The notes: generated by a model from the sequence alone, not told the origin. DNA of 64,000 bases from Beaufortia kweichowensis (GCA_019155185.1 CM032808.1:5074716-5138715); one strand, 5' to 3'. Positions 12,085 to 22,900 are shown, numbered from the stretch's first letter. A program made the numbers and translations.

Positions 12085-12240
12085 TACACGCATAGGTCGT
12101 GAATGAACACACGCACACAGAGCAGTGGGAAGCTAACACTGCTGTACTTAGGAAGCAATTGGGGCAAAGGTGCGTTGCTCAAGGGCACCTCAGTCATTTC
12201 CTGCCCATGTCATGAAAAATCGGGTCCGCCTAGAACCTTG
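12085..12240. repeat. Dispersed fish repeat fragment
   Basis: Contains 'acacagagcagtgggaag', then 'gcaaaggtgcgttgctcaag' and 'ggcacctcagtcatttcc'. This order is typical of a very common teleost repeat that ends in a tRNA-like tract about 'caaccttctggttacaagcc'. The tail-like part appears separately at 13250-13330, suggesting an insertion or deletion in between. Confidence 0.45.
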
Positions 12241-12894
12241 ACTGGTAGAAACTTTAAATGCCTGATCAAAAGTTGGTATTGTGATATCTTGTTATATGGG
12301 TTATCCTGTCTAATCAAAGCTGCATAAGTAAGCTAAATACCATATTTATGATAATACTTTTACAGTCATTGACACATAAGCACATGAATATAAGTACATA
12401 TTTTATCTAAAAAAAACACCCTATAAATACTGTACAACTACTACAAACAAACAGCATTTGTTACAGTACATTATTAATATTATATAAGTTATTTTTAATA
12501 TGACAATTTTAGTCATAAAACAAAAACAGTGTGAAATTTGCTTAAAAATCTTGTCTCCCCTATGGACCCCAAAGTCCATGGTGTAGTCCATAGTGATGCT
12601 TATCTGTAAAACATAACTGAGGACATAAAACATTGATCAGAATATTAAAAAATATAAATGTATCTTCTTTTTTAATTAATTAGTATCTGATTACGGGGGA
12701 CCCAATTTCTCAAGCCAGTTTTCTAAGGTCTTTGCACTGCGATGTCATTTGTACACATGATTTATCCATTAAATCAACTAGGCATGATAATCTGATAAGG
12801 GATGGGTGGATTCTAAGGTAATTTACACACATTTCTGTCACTTTTATTCTTTACTTTTATTATTTATTATTTTAGCAGAATCGTATAATTAGTA

Positions 12895-13035
12895 CATTTA
12901 ACATAAAAAATGTTAAATGTCGTTAAATTCATTAAAAGTCCATATTTTTTTCAAACTGGGCAGCTTCAGGGAATGTGACGTAACTTCAAGGGAACAGGGA
13001 GCATCGGTGCTCCCTGGGTTTTGGGTTGCAATTTT
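12895..13035. repeat. Dispersed repeat, inverse of the copy at 55.1 kb
   Basis: 'tttcaaactgggcagcttca', 'gggaatgtgacgtaacttc' and 'gagcatcggtgctccctggg' are matched in inverse order and strand by 'aacccagggataatcgatgc', 'aagtcacatttcctgaagc' and 'gttcagtttaaaac' at about 55110-55190. Both copies are flanked by AT-rich 'taaatgtcgttaa'-type sequence. Class unknown. Confidence 0.5.
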
Positions 13036-13249
13036 GGAATTTTTTGGAATTTATTTAAAAATGATCTAATTTAACTACAGCTTAGTCCTGATTTAAGTTA
13101 ATCCCTATCTGGGAAACCATCCCAATGTGATTTTTTTAGGATTGTAACCAGGTGCTAAAAAAATTCCCACTAGAGGAATCACGTCGATGGAATTTAAAAT
13201 TCAGCAAATGGAATCACGCGGGGACCTGATTTCTCGGGGGAATCTATTT

Positions 13250-13330
13250 CACATGACACTGGCATTGGAAATCAAACATGCAACCTCCAAGTCACAAGCC
13301 AAACTCCCTATTATTAGGCCTCGATTAGCT
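13250..13330. repeat. Dispersed repeat tail with tRNA-like tract
   Basis: 'ggaaatcaaacatgcaacct', 'ccaagtcacaagccaaactc' and 'attattaggcct' match the usual end of the teleost repeat whose other part is at 12085-12240. It looks like a tRNA-derived segment but is too degenerate to be a tRNA gene. Confidence 0.45.
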
Positions 13331-13449
13331 GTACACTTTATAATATACTTCATCTGATTGGTTGAATTCTACAGGATTTCCAGAAGACGCATTAGGTGAA
13401 TGTGTTGAAACAAAACATTGTTTTTACATTGGAGACAGTGAGTGTTCAT

Positions 13450-13620
13450 CAATTCAATTTAATTATATAGTATTTAATTGTATTTATATAGCGATTTTTT
13501 ACAATTTTCATTGTTGCAAAGCAGCTTTACATACATTGTAATTAAAAGAAATAGTAATGGTAATAATAATGACACAATGTTAAATAAGACATTGTATGGG
13601 ATGCATGGTATTAATGCAAG
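13450..13620 (-). mobile_element. L2-type LINE 3' terminus
   Basis: 'aattcaatttaatta' and 'tatttatatagcga' followed by 'ttgcaaagcagctttacat' match the 3' ends of L2 copies A and B (at 20072 and 41883), where the form is 'tatttgtatagcgctttt' and 'aaagcagctttacat'. Only the 3' UTR end survives. Confidence 0.55.
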
Positions 13621-13964
13621 TTATTCTATATTTAATGAGACTAAACTGAAATAAATACTATGTTGGATTATCTGTCAATTGTATATTATATAAGTGTATT
13701 ATTTACAATCTTACAACGTGTTAAATATTTACAAGATTTAAATTTGCATGTAGTAGCCACAGTTAATGTCATAATTTCTGGGTAATTTACAGTATTATAT
13801 TGTGCAGAGTAGCAACATGAAAAACGTCCTCATGGTTATGTTAATAATGTTATTAATAATGGTTTATTTACAAAATTATAATGTGTAGTGTAGCAGCGCA
13901 ATTTTAGTCAGTTACTAAAGTTAAGGCACTTTTTCACTGCATAGTAAGTTACAGTCCCCACTAT

Positions 13965-14416
13965 TGTTACGGAGTCGATGCCTTCAGCATCGGGTTCTCT
14001 ACATCACGTCACCCGCTCTTCATCCCCGGACTTTTAAGAACTTCATTTCCCACATTCCATTGCACCCCGCACACCTGCCATCATTCAATGTCACTTAGCC
14101 CCGCAAACCTGCACCGTCTGTTACCTCATTATTATGGACATTATTTAATGTGTGTGTTTGCTTTTGTTCTTTGTCTGGTGTTGTTGTAATTTTATGTATC
14201 AGTTTGTTACTTCGTCTGTCAGCCATGCATTTACCTGGAAAAGTTTGTGAGTTATCACAGCGTGTGTTTCTCAGGATTTCCCCGCTGTTTTCTTTGCCTG
14301 TATTTGATTCCCCTCTGAAGTGAGGTCTGTACCAGTTTGTTAATTCCGCTGATGAAGTTCAGTAAAAGACTTTGAACTATATTCTCGTGTTCTGCCTCGT
14401 CTGATGCATGGTTACA
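13965..14416 (+). repeat. 5' LTR of chromovirus 1
   Basis: Begins TGTTACGGAG and ends GGTTACA, so it carries a TGT...ACA inverted border. It is 452 bp. It matches 18766-19198 almost throughout, with a small indel cluster near 14250. A TATA-like element is at 14142 and an 'agtaaaagactttgaac' poly(A)-region motif is near 14361. Confidence 0.93.
14142..14149 (+). promoter_or_regulatory. TATA-like box of chromovirus 1 LTR
   Basis: 'tatttaat' sits 31 nt upstream of 'gtctggtgt' at 14173. That spacing fits transcription starting at or next to the tract complementary to the primer site. The equivalent box in chromovirus 2 (47684-47691) is at 30 nt. Inferred from spacing only. Confidence 0.5.
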
Positions 14417-14427
14417 GTACACCAGAC
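14173..14427 (+). promoter_or_regulatory. Self-priming pair: LTR tract and primer-binding site
   Basis: 'gtctggtgt' at 14173-14181, inside the LTR, is the exact reverse complement of 'acaccagac' at 14419-14427, which starts two bases after the LTR end. No tRNA-type site (TGG at the LTR edge) is present. In Tf1 and related sushi-type elements the 5' end of the RNA folds back and primes minus-strand DNA synthesis, and this layout is the one expected. The match is 9 nt. Confidence 0.65.
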
Positions 14428-14507
14428 CCAAAACTGAATTATTTTTCGTTGTGACGTGAAGTGTCTGTGGATTATTTGTCTTTTTTGATTTTTGTTTGTT
14501 TCATGTC

Positions 14508-15386
14508 ATGGATCCCGCAACTCCCAGTCCCACGGATGCCGCCACTGATCTCCTGCACGCCCTTACCCGTCATTTAAATGCCCTACCTGTTTGTTCTCCC
14601 CAGCCGGTAAGCACTGCGTCCTCTGGCAGTCCCATGGCCATGCCTAATCGTTTCTCCGGGGCAGCGGAGGAGTGTGGCGGATTTCTGCTTTAGTGCAGTT
14701 TGTATTTCAGTCGGCAACCCCATCTGCATCCAACAGAAGCGGATAAAGTTGATTTTGCTATTAGTCTCATGACCGGAGCCGCGCTGCGTTGGGCTCAAGG
14801 TTACTGGGAGGCTGGACCTCGCGAATCCCGGACCTGGGAGGATTTTGTTACTCAAGTAAAGAATGTATTTGATCACTCTGCCTCTTCTCTCTCTGTTGCA
14901 GACCAGTTATGTCGGCTCCGCCAGGGACGATCATCGGTGGCAGAGTATGCTCTCCATTTTCGTACTCTCGCCGCAACCAGCGGATGGAATCAGTCTGCGC
15001 TGCTGGCGGCATATCGTCAGGGTTTGTCATCGGAGGTAAAGATGCATATGGTGATTTATGATGACTCCATTGAGTTGGAAACATTCATCCAAAAGTCCAT
15101 CCGGATAGCTCAGCGCATCGCCGCCTGCCAGAGTAAGACTCCGACTGTGTGTACCGCTCCTCCGCTGCATCCCATGTCCGCTCCGCATGCGCTTCAGCCG
15201 CCGCGCCACACAACCCCCCGGACATCATTCTCCGAACCGCCTAGCCCTCCAGCACCCGAACCTATGCAGGTGGATAACTTCCGCCTCACCAAAGAGGAGA
15301 GACAGCGTCGTATCTCTCTCAGGCTCTGTTTATACTGTGGTGAGCCCGGTCATTTCCTCTCAACCTGTCCAGTTCGTCAGCCATGA
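14508..15386 (+). pseudogene. gag: gag of chromovirus 1, broken by one stop codon
   Basis: Structural protein that would form the retrotransposon particle and bind RNA. I chose the ATG at 14508 (MDPATPS). The frame is stopped by TAG at 14691-14693, where the related copy in chromovirus 2 has a Gln codon (GGFILQCQ), so this is a single C-to-T type lesion; the same frame then stays open to TGA at 15384. The main gag domain is recognisable from SLMTGAALRWAQG and SSLSVADQLCRLRQG. The C-terminus has one CCHC zinc knuckle, CLYCGEPGHFLSTC. The pol reading continues in the same frame just after the TGA. Confidence 0.88.
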
Positions 15387-15392
15387 GCCCGG

Positions 15393-17248
15393 GTGAGTGC
15401 GGTTCAGCCGCCCCAAGCAGGTACAAAACTTCCGTTGACATCTCTAATCCTTGTCTCCCCCACTATCTCTCTTTCAGCGAAAGCCTTAGTTGACTCTGGA
15501 GCGGCTGGAAATTTCATCTCCCCGGAACTGTTGGCGCGACTTCAGTTACATCGCCATCGCGTGGCGCAGCCGATTCCCGTGCAGGATATCCTTGGAAAAC
15601 CCCTAGGCCAGGGACTGATCAGATATTTCTCTCCGCAAGTAAGGCTTGAGTGGAAACCTGCCATGTCAGAGGTACTATCGTTCTGGGTGCTGGAGGGGAG
15701 CTCGGTGGATCTGGTACTGGGACACCCTGGCTTCAGGTTCATCGCCCGGAAATGGATTGGGCGACAGGAAGTGTTATTAGTTGGCCCCAGGAGAAAGTAG
15801 TAAGACCGTCACAGTCTGTTTCCATTTCAATGTCGCCAATTTCTGTGAATCTCTCCTCAGGAATTCCTGATGGTTCTAGTACGCCCCATGTTGACACGTC
15901 CCTAAAGGATTCGATTCCACCAGAGTATGGGGTGTTCCAGGATGTGTTCAGTAAGGAGAAAGCTACTCAACTTCCCCCGCATAGGCCATGGGACTGCGCT
16001 ATTGAGCTGCTGCCTGGGGCCCCTTTGCCCAAGGGTCGTATCTACTCTCTGTCCCTCCCGGAACAGAAGGCCATGGGTGAGTACATCAAAGAGGCTCTTC
16101 AGCAAGGGTTTATTTGTCCCTCTACCTCTCCTGCAGCTTCCAGCTTTTTCTTCGTGGGAAAGAAGGATGGAGGTTTAAGGCCATGCATCGACTACAGAGT
16201 TCTCAATCAAGCCACAGTCAAGTTTTCGTATCCCCTGCCTCTCATTCCTCCCTCCATTGAGCACCTTCGTGGAGCGTCCGTGTTCACGAAGCTGGACCTC
16301 AGGAGCGCCTACAATCTAATTCGTATCAGAGCAGGGGACGAGTGGAAGACGGCCTTCATGACGCCCGCGGGACACTTCGAGTACCTTGTGATGCCATTTG
16401 GGTTGGTAAACGCCCCTTCTGTGTTTCAAAGTTTTATGAATGAAATATTCAGAGATGTGTTGGGTCTCTTTGTTATTGTTTATATAGATGACATCCTGGT
16501 GTACTCAAAGTCTCTCGCGGAGCACCGGGACCATGTTCGGCTCGTTCTCCAGCGCCTCCGAGATCATCACCTCTACCTTAAACTAGAAAAGTGCGCGTTT
16601 CATCTCCCTGAGGTCCAGTTCCTGGGGTACATGATTAGCTCTACGGGGGTGCTCATGGCGAAAGATAAAGTGGAAGCCGTCCGAACCTGGCCTCAGCCAT
16701 CCTCGATCCGAAGTCTGCAGTGCTTCCTGGGGTTTGCAAATTTCTACCGGCGATTCATCCACAACTTCAGCACCATCTGCTCTCCTCTCACCTCGCTGCT
16801 CCGAGGCAAACCCAAGGCTCTAGTCTGGACCCAGGAAGCATCTGATGCATTCTGTCAGCTTAAGGAAGCCTTCTGCTCAGCCCCTATCCTCCGACATCCG
16901 TCCCCTGAGCTTCCGTTCGTAGTTGAAGTCGACGCCTCCACTACTGGAGTGGGGGCTGTGCTCTCTCAGCTGCAAGGGAGTCCCGCTCGCCTTCACCCAT
17001 GTGCCTTCTTCTCAAGGAAAATGTCCCCGGCGGAGCAAAACTACGATATCGGCAACCGGAAACTCTTGGCTATCAAGCTGGCTTTGGAAGAATGGAGGCA
17101 TTGGCTGGAGGGAGCTAAGTACCCTTTTATTCTTTACACTGATCATAAAAATCTTCTGTATCTTCGTGATGCTAAGAGACTTAACTCTCGTCAGGCCCGT
17201 TGGGCGTTCTTTTCACGTTTTAACTTCACAGTTACCTACCGCCCGTAG
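15393..17248 (+). pseudogene. pol: pol of chromovirus 1: protease, reverse transcriptase, RNase H
   Basis: The aspartic protease is marked by ALVDSGAAGNFIS at about 15485-15525 (active-site DSG). At about 15727, just after DLVLGHP, the reading shifts by one base and continues to 17248, so the polyprotein is broken there. Reverse transcriptase follows: KGRIYSLSLPEQ, SFFFVGKKDGGLRPCIDY, MPFGLVNAPSVFQ and the active site VYIDDILVYS near 16480, with YIDD intact. RNase H has VEVDASTTGVGAVLSQ near 16925 and LYTDHKNLLYL near 17140. A local rearrangement of 'gtaacctaccg' repeats at 17230-17270 creates a stop at the end of RNase H. Confidence 0.92.
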
Positions 17249-17272
17249 GTAACCTACCGTACCTACCGTAAG

Positions 17273-18576
17273 AACGGAAAGGCAGATGCCCTCTCCAGAA
17301 TCCACGCCTCTGATGTCAACACAGACCCTCCAGAGCCTATTCTCCCTCCAGCCATGGTTGTCTCTTCCATCGAGTGGGAGCTGGATAAGCAGATTGAAGC
17401 CAGTCAGCGCACTCAGCCTGCTCCGCCGGGAGGTCCGTTCATTGTGTTCCGGGAACGGGACACCCAGGCCAGCAGCGCACCCTCTCACTGCTCTCCCCCC
17501 GGTACTGGTGGCCAGGCATGTCCAGAGATGTCGCCCGATATGTGCAGGGGTGCTCAGTCTGTGCCGTTACCAAGGTTCCTCGTCGTCTGCCCCAGGGCAA
17601 GCTACTCCCATTGCCGGTTCCCCAAAGACCCTGGTCCCACATCGCGGTCGACTTTATGTCTGATCTGCCCAGCTCCGATGGATTCACCTGTGTCCTGGTG
17701 GTAGTTGACCGTATCAGTAAGAGTTGAAAGCTCATCCCTCTGTCAGGCCTGCCCACAGCCATGCAAACAGCCGAAGCTCTGTTCCACAACGTATTCAGGC
17801 ATTTCGGCCTGCCCGAAGACATTGTTTCTGACCATGGCCCCCAGTTCATTTCCCATGTCTGGAAGGCGTTCCTCTCCCTGTTGGGGGTCACGGTCAGCCT
17901 AACTTCTGGTTATCACCCTCAGGCAAACAGCCAGACTGAGCGCAAGATCCAGGAGGTCGGGAGGTATCTCCGGACCTACTGCAGTCAACATCAGCACAGC
18001 TGGCATCGCTTCCTCCCGTGGGCCGAGTACGCCCAGAATTCCCTGCGACAGGATACCACCCGCCTCACTCCGTTCCAGTGCGTACTCGGCTACCAGCCAC
18101 CCCTCTTCCCCTGGACCCAGGAAACATCAGCGGTGCCAGCTGTGGACCACTGGTTCCGGGTCAGTGAGAGGGTTTGGAACTCTGCCCACGTCCACCTACA
18201 GGCTGCAGTCCGTAGGCACAAGAGACACGCCGACCAACGAAGGTCTCCCACGCCTACTTACCATCCAGGCCAGTTGGTCTGGCTGTCGACTCGTGACATC
18301 CACCTACGGCTGCCCTGTAGAAAACTCACTCCCCGCTTCATCGGTCCTTTCCCTATTGTCAAACAAGTTAACGCAGTGACTTACCGGCTGCAACTTCCAC
18401 GTTCGTATCGTCTGGCCCCTTCCTTTCATGTATCCCTTTTAAAACCCTATACTAACCCTGTGTCTCCTTCTTCCCCAAAATCTGGTGCTGAAGGACCTCC
18501 ACCAGCGGCTCCGGCGCCTCCTCCTCCACCTCCTATCGATGAACAGGACCGCATCTACCGGGTCGAGCCATCCTAA
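17273..18576 (+). pseudogene. Integrase of chromovirus 1
   Basis: Reading resumes with KNGKADALSRIHA at about 17270. Further lesions lie between 17420 and 17520, where the frame changes inside the N-terminal zinc finger; CSVC near 17548 is its last cysteine pair. The catalytic core has VDFMSDLP (first Asp, about 17650), IVSDHGPQF (second Asp, about 17830) and NSQTERKIQE (Glu, about 17940), so all three catalytic residues are present. A TGA at 17725-17727 interrupts the core. The C-terminal domain follows with LVWLSTRDI and IGPFPIV, then a Pro-rich linker at 18495-18540, and the frame ends at a TAA near 18576. Confidence 0.88.
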
Positions 18577-18760
18577 AAGCACGTCGACGGGCCGGTAGGC
18601 TGGAGTACCTCGTGTCCTGGGAAGGATACGGCCCAGAGGAGCGCTGTTGGGTCCCTCGCTCTGTTCTGGACCCTACTTTACTCTCTGACTTTCACAGTTC
18701 CCATCCAACGCAACCAGGTCCCAGGCCACGAGGTCTGCCCCGTCGACGTCTGCTGCGGCC
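18577..18760 (+). pseudogene. Chromodomain-like C-terminus of chromovirus 1 integrase
   Basis: After a frame change at about 18570, the sequence encodes GRLEYLVSWEGYGPEERCW and then VPRSVLDPTLLSDFH. This is the YLVxWxGY...W.P...L...LL..FH pattern of the chromodomain that ends chromovirus integrases. Chromodomains bind modified histone tails and steer integration (known for the group). A Gly/Arg/Pro-rich tail (GLPRRRLLRP) follows and is cut where the LTR begins. Confidence 0.8.
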
Positions 18761-18765
18761 CGCAG

Positions 18766-19198
18766 GATGCCTTCAGTATCGGGTTTTCTACATCACGTCA
18801 CCCGCTCTTCATCCCCGGACTTTTAAGAACTTCATTTCCCACATTCCATTGCACCCCGCACACCTGCCATCATTCAATGTCACTCAACCCCGCAAACCTG
18901 CACCGTCTGTTACCTCATTATTATGGACATTATTTAATGTGTGTGTTTGCTTTTGTTCTTTGTCTGGTGTTGTTGTAATTTTATGTATCAGTTTGTTACT
19001 TCGTCTGTCAGCCGTGCATTTACCTGGAAAAGTTTGTTACAGCTTATCACAGCGTGTTGTTCACCGCTGTTTTCTTTGCCTGTATTTGATTCCCCTCTGA
19101 AGTGAGGTCTGTACCAGTTTTTTAATTCCGCTGATGAAGTTCAGTAAAAGACTTTGAACTATATTCTCGTGTTCTGCCTCATCTGATGCACGGTTACA
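18766..19198 (+). repeat. 3' LTR of chromovirus 1, missing its first bases
   Basis: Matches the 5' LTR from 'gatgccttcag' (13977) onward and ends in the same GGTTACA. The first 12 bases of the LTR and the polypurine tract that should precede it are absent; pol coding sequence (cgcccgcag-like) runs directly into the LTR. The self-priming tract 'gtctggtgt' is kept near 18962. Confidence 0.88.
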
Positions 19199-19625
19199 AC
19201 TATAGCACAGAAACAGCCATGCTAAGAGTGACAAATGACATAAATGTTTGCGTTAACAAGGAAAAGTCTTGTTACTCTCAGATAAAATATGGCATGCCAC
19301 AGGGATCCGTTCTTGTCCCTATTGTCTTCGCATTATATATGCTTCCCCTCGGAGATATTCAAAGAAGGCGAGGGTAACCGCATCTGCTTCCCGTTCTAAA
19401 TAGTCGGTGTCCTGTAACTGTAAAGTCAGTTATAGATGCAATCAATGGCACCTTGTGTCCTCTATTATGGATCGCACATGTGCTACGGATTGCAACTGTA
19501 ACACGTCACGTCAGGGAGTTTTTATTTTAATCCCTGACCACTGACTGTTATCTTTCAATACCTGTTAAGCTGCTTTTGTACAATAAACATTTTGAAAATG
19601 CGGTATACAAATAAAATTGAATTGA
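19199..19625 (+). mobile_element. Older L2 LINE fragment, target of chromovirus 1
   Basis: Directly after chromovirus 1 the plus strand encodes STETAMLRVTND and then MPQGSVLVPIVFALYMLPL, both signature pieces of the L2 reverse transcriptase (compare minus-strand frames at 43.5-43.8 kb). The sequence then jumps to the L2 3' UTR ('gatgcaatcaatggcacct', 'tacggattgcaactgtaaca') and ends 'caaataaaattgaattgaa'. An internal deletion therefore joins RT and 3' UTR. Upstream of 13960 I can see only the few bases that complete the His-Tyr codons. Confidence 0.75.
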
Positions 19626-20070
19626 AGTATATATCGGCACGGCTTGGTTGCTTTTCCAATGCATTTCAGTACCGCTTTGAAGTGGGTGAGATTATAGACT
19701 TGTGGTTATTGTTGCGTCGCCTCTAAAGCCGCGACCAAATATGATACAAACAAACACACAGCACAGAAGCAATATGTAGGATATATATGCTGGCAATCAA
19801 TGCCAAAAAGAACCGAGTGCACAACTAATGCTCTCGCGCAGGTAAATTATTTCCGTGAGAGGATAACGGAACATGCAAGGAAAGGATTAAACTCTCGCGC
19901 GTGCATATTGTGTATAATACTAAGTAAAAGAATTGAAAATATAATCAATGACATTTGAGATTACAAATAAATTAATAGTTAGGCCTGGGAGGGCTTGTAA
20001 TGCATGCATAGGGACGTCATGCACACTGGACAGTTTTAAAACAAGCTCACGGGCTCTCCTTTCCTCTCAT
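19626..20070. other. No gene seen; possible DNA-transposon remnant
   Basis: Starts 'tatatatcggcacggcttgg' and contains several 'ctctcgcgc' repeats at 19830-19910. It may be the end of a DNA transposon, but I found no matching inverse end. No reading frame. Confidence 0.3.
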
Positions 20071-20071
20071 G

Positions 20072-20536
20072 TAGATTCAATTCAATTCAATTCAATTTTA
20101 TTTGTATAGCGCTTTTCACAAAGGACATTGTATCAAAGCAGCTTTACATGTAATAACAGATAGCAGTCAGTGGTCAGAGATTCAAAAAAACTCTTTAAGA
20201 GAGAAAAAAAACCCTGACATGACGTGTTATAGTTGCAATCCGTAGCATGTGCAATCCGTAATAAAGGACACAATTTGCCATTGATCGCATCTATAACTCG
20301 CTATGCAGTTTACAGGATACAGAGACATACATTATAGGATACAGAAATTACTTTAGAGAGTGAGTAAAATGTTATATGTGAGGTGTAATGTAGTAGATTT
20401 GATTGTAATTTAACAGGTGTAGGAGGTTGTCCTGGGTGGTCGACATTTAGTAGCACCAGGATGGACATCAGGTGGGGCAGTGTTGTGCCAACTGGAACTC
20501 ATTCCTCGGGATACCTCGGAGAAAGGGAGAGGGGGG

Positions 20537-20571
<35 letters not shown>

Positions 20572-21655
20572 GGCAGAACAGAGTAGCATTAGCGTAGCAG
20601 CCGTTCCTATGTAGATGTAAGCAGTTATATGTGATAACACATGCAGTATGCAGTATGTGTGTGTGCCGGTTCTAGTTGAGTTAACTATTGCGGCCTTAGA
20701 GAGTTGGATCTGAGATTATGTGAATGCGAGGCTAAAGAGATAAGTCTTTAATTTACTTTTAAACAGTTCGAGTGTGTCTGAGTCCCGGACTTTACTGGGA
20801 AGGTCATTCCATAGTTTTGGTGCTAAGTAGGAGAAGGATCTTCCACCTTTAGATTTTTTGATATTCTTGAACTATTAACAGCCCGCCATTTTGTGAACGC
20901 AATGTCCGTGATGGATTGTATGCTGATAGTAGTTCATGGAGGTATAACGGTGCTAAGCCATTTAGGGCTTTGTATGTAATTAACAGAATTTTGAAATGTA
21001 TGCGATACTTTTACAGGTAGCCAGTGAAGTGTTGCTAGGAGTGGACTTATGTGCTCATATTTTTTGATCTAGTGAGAACTCTAGCAGCTGCATTTTGAAC
21101 CAGCTGAAGCTTATTTATTTGCTTTGCATGACACCCCCAATAATGAATTACAGTAGTCAATTCTGGAGGTCATAAACGCGTGGATTAGCTTCTCTATATC
21201 TGAGACAGACAGCATATGTCGATCTTTGAAATATTTCTAAGGTGAAAAATGCAGTTCGGCATACATTGGAAATGTGACCATCGAAAGACAGGTTCTTATC
21301 TAGAATAACACCTAGGTTCTTGACTGCGGAAGAAGGGACAATGGTGCAGCCTTCTATAGAGATGTTGTGGACTATCGTGTCGTGTTTGGAGCTATTGGGT
21401 TCAATAATCAGAACCTCTGTCTTGTTGGAGTTAAGTAGAAGGAAGTTGTTTGCCATCCATATTCTAATATCGTTGATACAGTCTATTAGCTTTGAAAAAC
21501 AGTGGGTTTTGTCAGGTTCTGAGGAAATATAAAGCTGGGTATCGTCAGCGTAACAGTGGAAGTTGATGTCATGTTTCTTAATAATATCTCCGAGGGGAAG
21601 CATATATAGTGCGAAGACAATGGGACCAAAAACTGATCCCTGTGGTACGCCGTGT
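20072..21655 (-). mobile_element. L2 LINE copy A, 5'-truncated
   Basis: The minus strand runs from RT through the end of ORF2 and the 3' UTR, finishing in an 'attcaattcaattcaat' tail at 20072. It aligns throughout with copy B (41883-43500), including the GA microsatellite at 20539-20569. Truncation at about 21655 in the RT domain is the normal result of incomplete reverse transcription. I could not identify target duplications. Confidence 0.85.
21157..21603 (-). pseudogene. L2 copy A reverse transcriptase, C-terminal half
   Basis: A 148-codon minus-strand frame beginning MLPLGDIIKKHDINFH. It includes the RT active site CYADDTQLY, then NFLLLNSNKTEVLII and AVKNLGVILDKNLSFDGHI, all typical L2/CR1-group motifs. 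The active site is intact, unlike copy B, but the upstream RT fingers and the endonuclease are absent because the copy is truncated. The frame is lost after LEIFQRS. Confidence 0.85.
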
Positions 21656-22629
21656 TTTCTGATCTGTTATGCACTCGCAGATTAATTTACCTACACGCGA
21701 GCATTAGTTAATACTGCGGTCAAGGTGACTGTTGCTATTTTTAATTTAAATATAGCATGTTTACGTGTTTCATTTCAAAAAAGCACAATGATTCATGACT
21801 CTAGAATCACCTTTGGAGCAAGATTAATGCCTTCAATTACTGCCTTATTTTCCCCTAATGGTTAAACTGCTGAATAGAGTATGACAAAAATAAAAAAAAC
21901 TTGTAAACATGTTAAAGGTGATGAAATCAAATTGCAAAAATTATTCATTGACAAACTCTAAAATATAACAAATTGAGAAAGCACTCTGCCATTAACACTA
22001 AAACGCTAAAATATAGAAATTATGTTACCATTAAAGGAGAGAATATGTATACAAAATATTAAGAACAGAACCTATTTTTTTACATTTTAAACATGATATT
22101 AAACTTATTTTAGTAGGTAGCGAACGGCTGATTCATTTGATAATGATGCAGGTGTTTACGACCATCTTTGAATCTTTGACTTAACAGCATCAAAATTCGA
22201 AACCATTCAGTACTCAAACGTAAAAAGTGTTGCTGTAGGATGCATTGTGCTTCTGCTATGACCTTTTTTTGGCCTGTATTTGATGCTGAAATAGAACAAA
22301 AACAGACAATGTTGCACCTAAAACCTAAGTTAGTTAATAATAATTATTTGCTTATTGAACAGTTGTATAACGTTGATTTATCTATACACACCTGCTCGGC
22401 CACCAGTGTCTTCCACATTCTCCTGCGCTCCAGCGATCCGTTGCTCCATCCTGCAAACAAAGAATGGACAATATTATTGCACAAAGCTCACAGACAATTC
22501 TCTGTATATTGGATACTTACCTGCTTACTGCTGTTTTGTCTTCATCTGCCATTCATTGCAATGAATAATATAACATTGCATTAAATATAAAAAATTGGAA
22601 TCACTCTGTCTCTCTGTTTTCTGTTTAAT
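21656..22629. other. No gene recognised
   Basis: AT-rich sequence with a 114-codon open frame at 22240-22584 that shows no motif I recognise and lies in low-complexity surroundings. Nothing else supported. Confidence 0.35.
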
Positions 22630-22900
22630 AGTTTTATTGTTTGATCCTCTCCTGTTCCCATGCCAACTTGAAAGATCCTGATTTGTTCCACTAAATTGTC
22701 ATTATGTATGTGTGTCTTGTTTGGTTCTCTGTATATTTATACCCGTTTTTGTGGTTGAAGGGTTGTTCATTGTTCTTTTGCCTTGTTTCTGATCCTGTGA
22801 TTTCCAGACTTTATTATTAAAGTGAAGTTTGAGGGATTCCTGGTTTTGCCTAGATGGTTTCATCAGACACGCGTTAAGTTAACTTCCAGTCAGTGTTTGG
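22630..22900 (+). repeat. Possible solo LTR fragment
   Basis: A TATA-like 'tatatttatacccg' at about 22730 is followed about 75 nt later by 'tttattattaaagtgaagtt' and a T/G-rich tail. That order resembles the chromovirus LTRs here. Clear TG...CA borders and a target duplication were not found. Confidence 0.3.

Larger units (their letters stand above)
13960..19203 (+). mobile_element. Chromovirus 1: near-complete Ty3/gypsy retrotransposon
   Basis: The 5.23 kb element runs 13965-19198. A 5-bp duplication ACTAT lies immediately outside both ends (13960-13964 and 19199-19203), which proves a single integration event. In order it has a 5' LTR, a self-priming type primer site, gag with a zinc knuckle, protease, reverse transcriptase, RNase H, integrase with a chromodomain-like C-terminus, and a 3' LTR. 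The LTRs differ mainly by small indels, so insertion is fairly recent. Coding lesions: a stop in gag, a frameshift at the protease end, a short disruption at the end of RNase H, a stop in integrase, and loss of the polypurine tract. Confidence 0.93.

Noticed and set aside
13250..13330. tRNA gene
   Set aside because: The tRNA-like tract is a degenerate repeat tail; no cloverleaf with an anticodon arm could be drawn.
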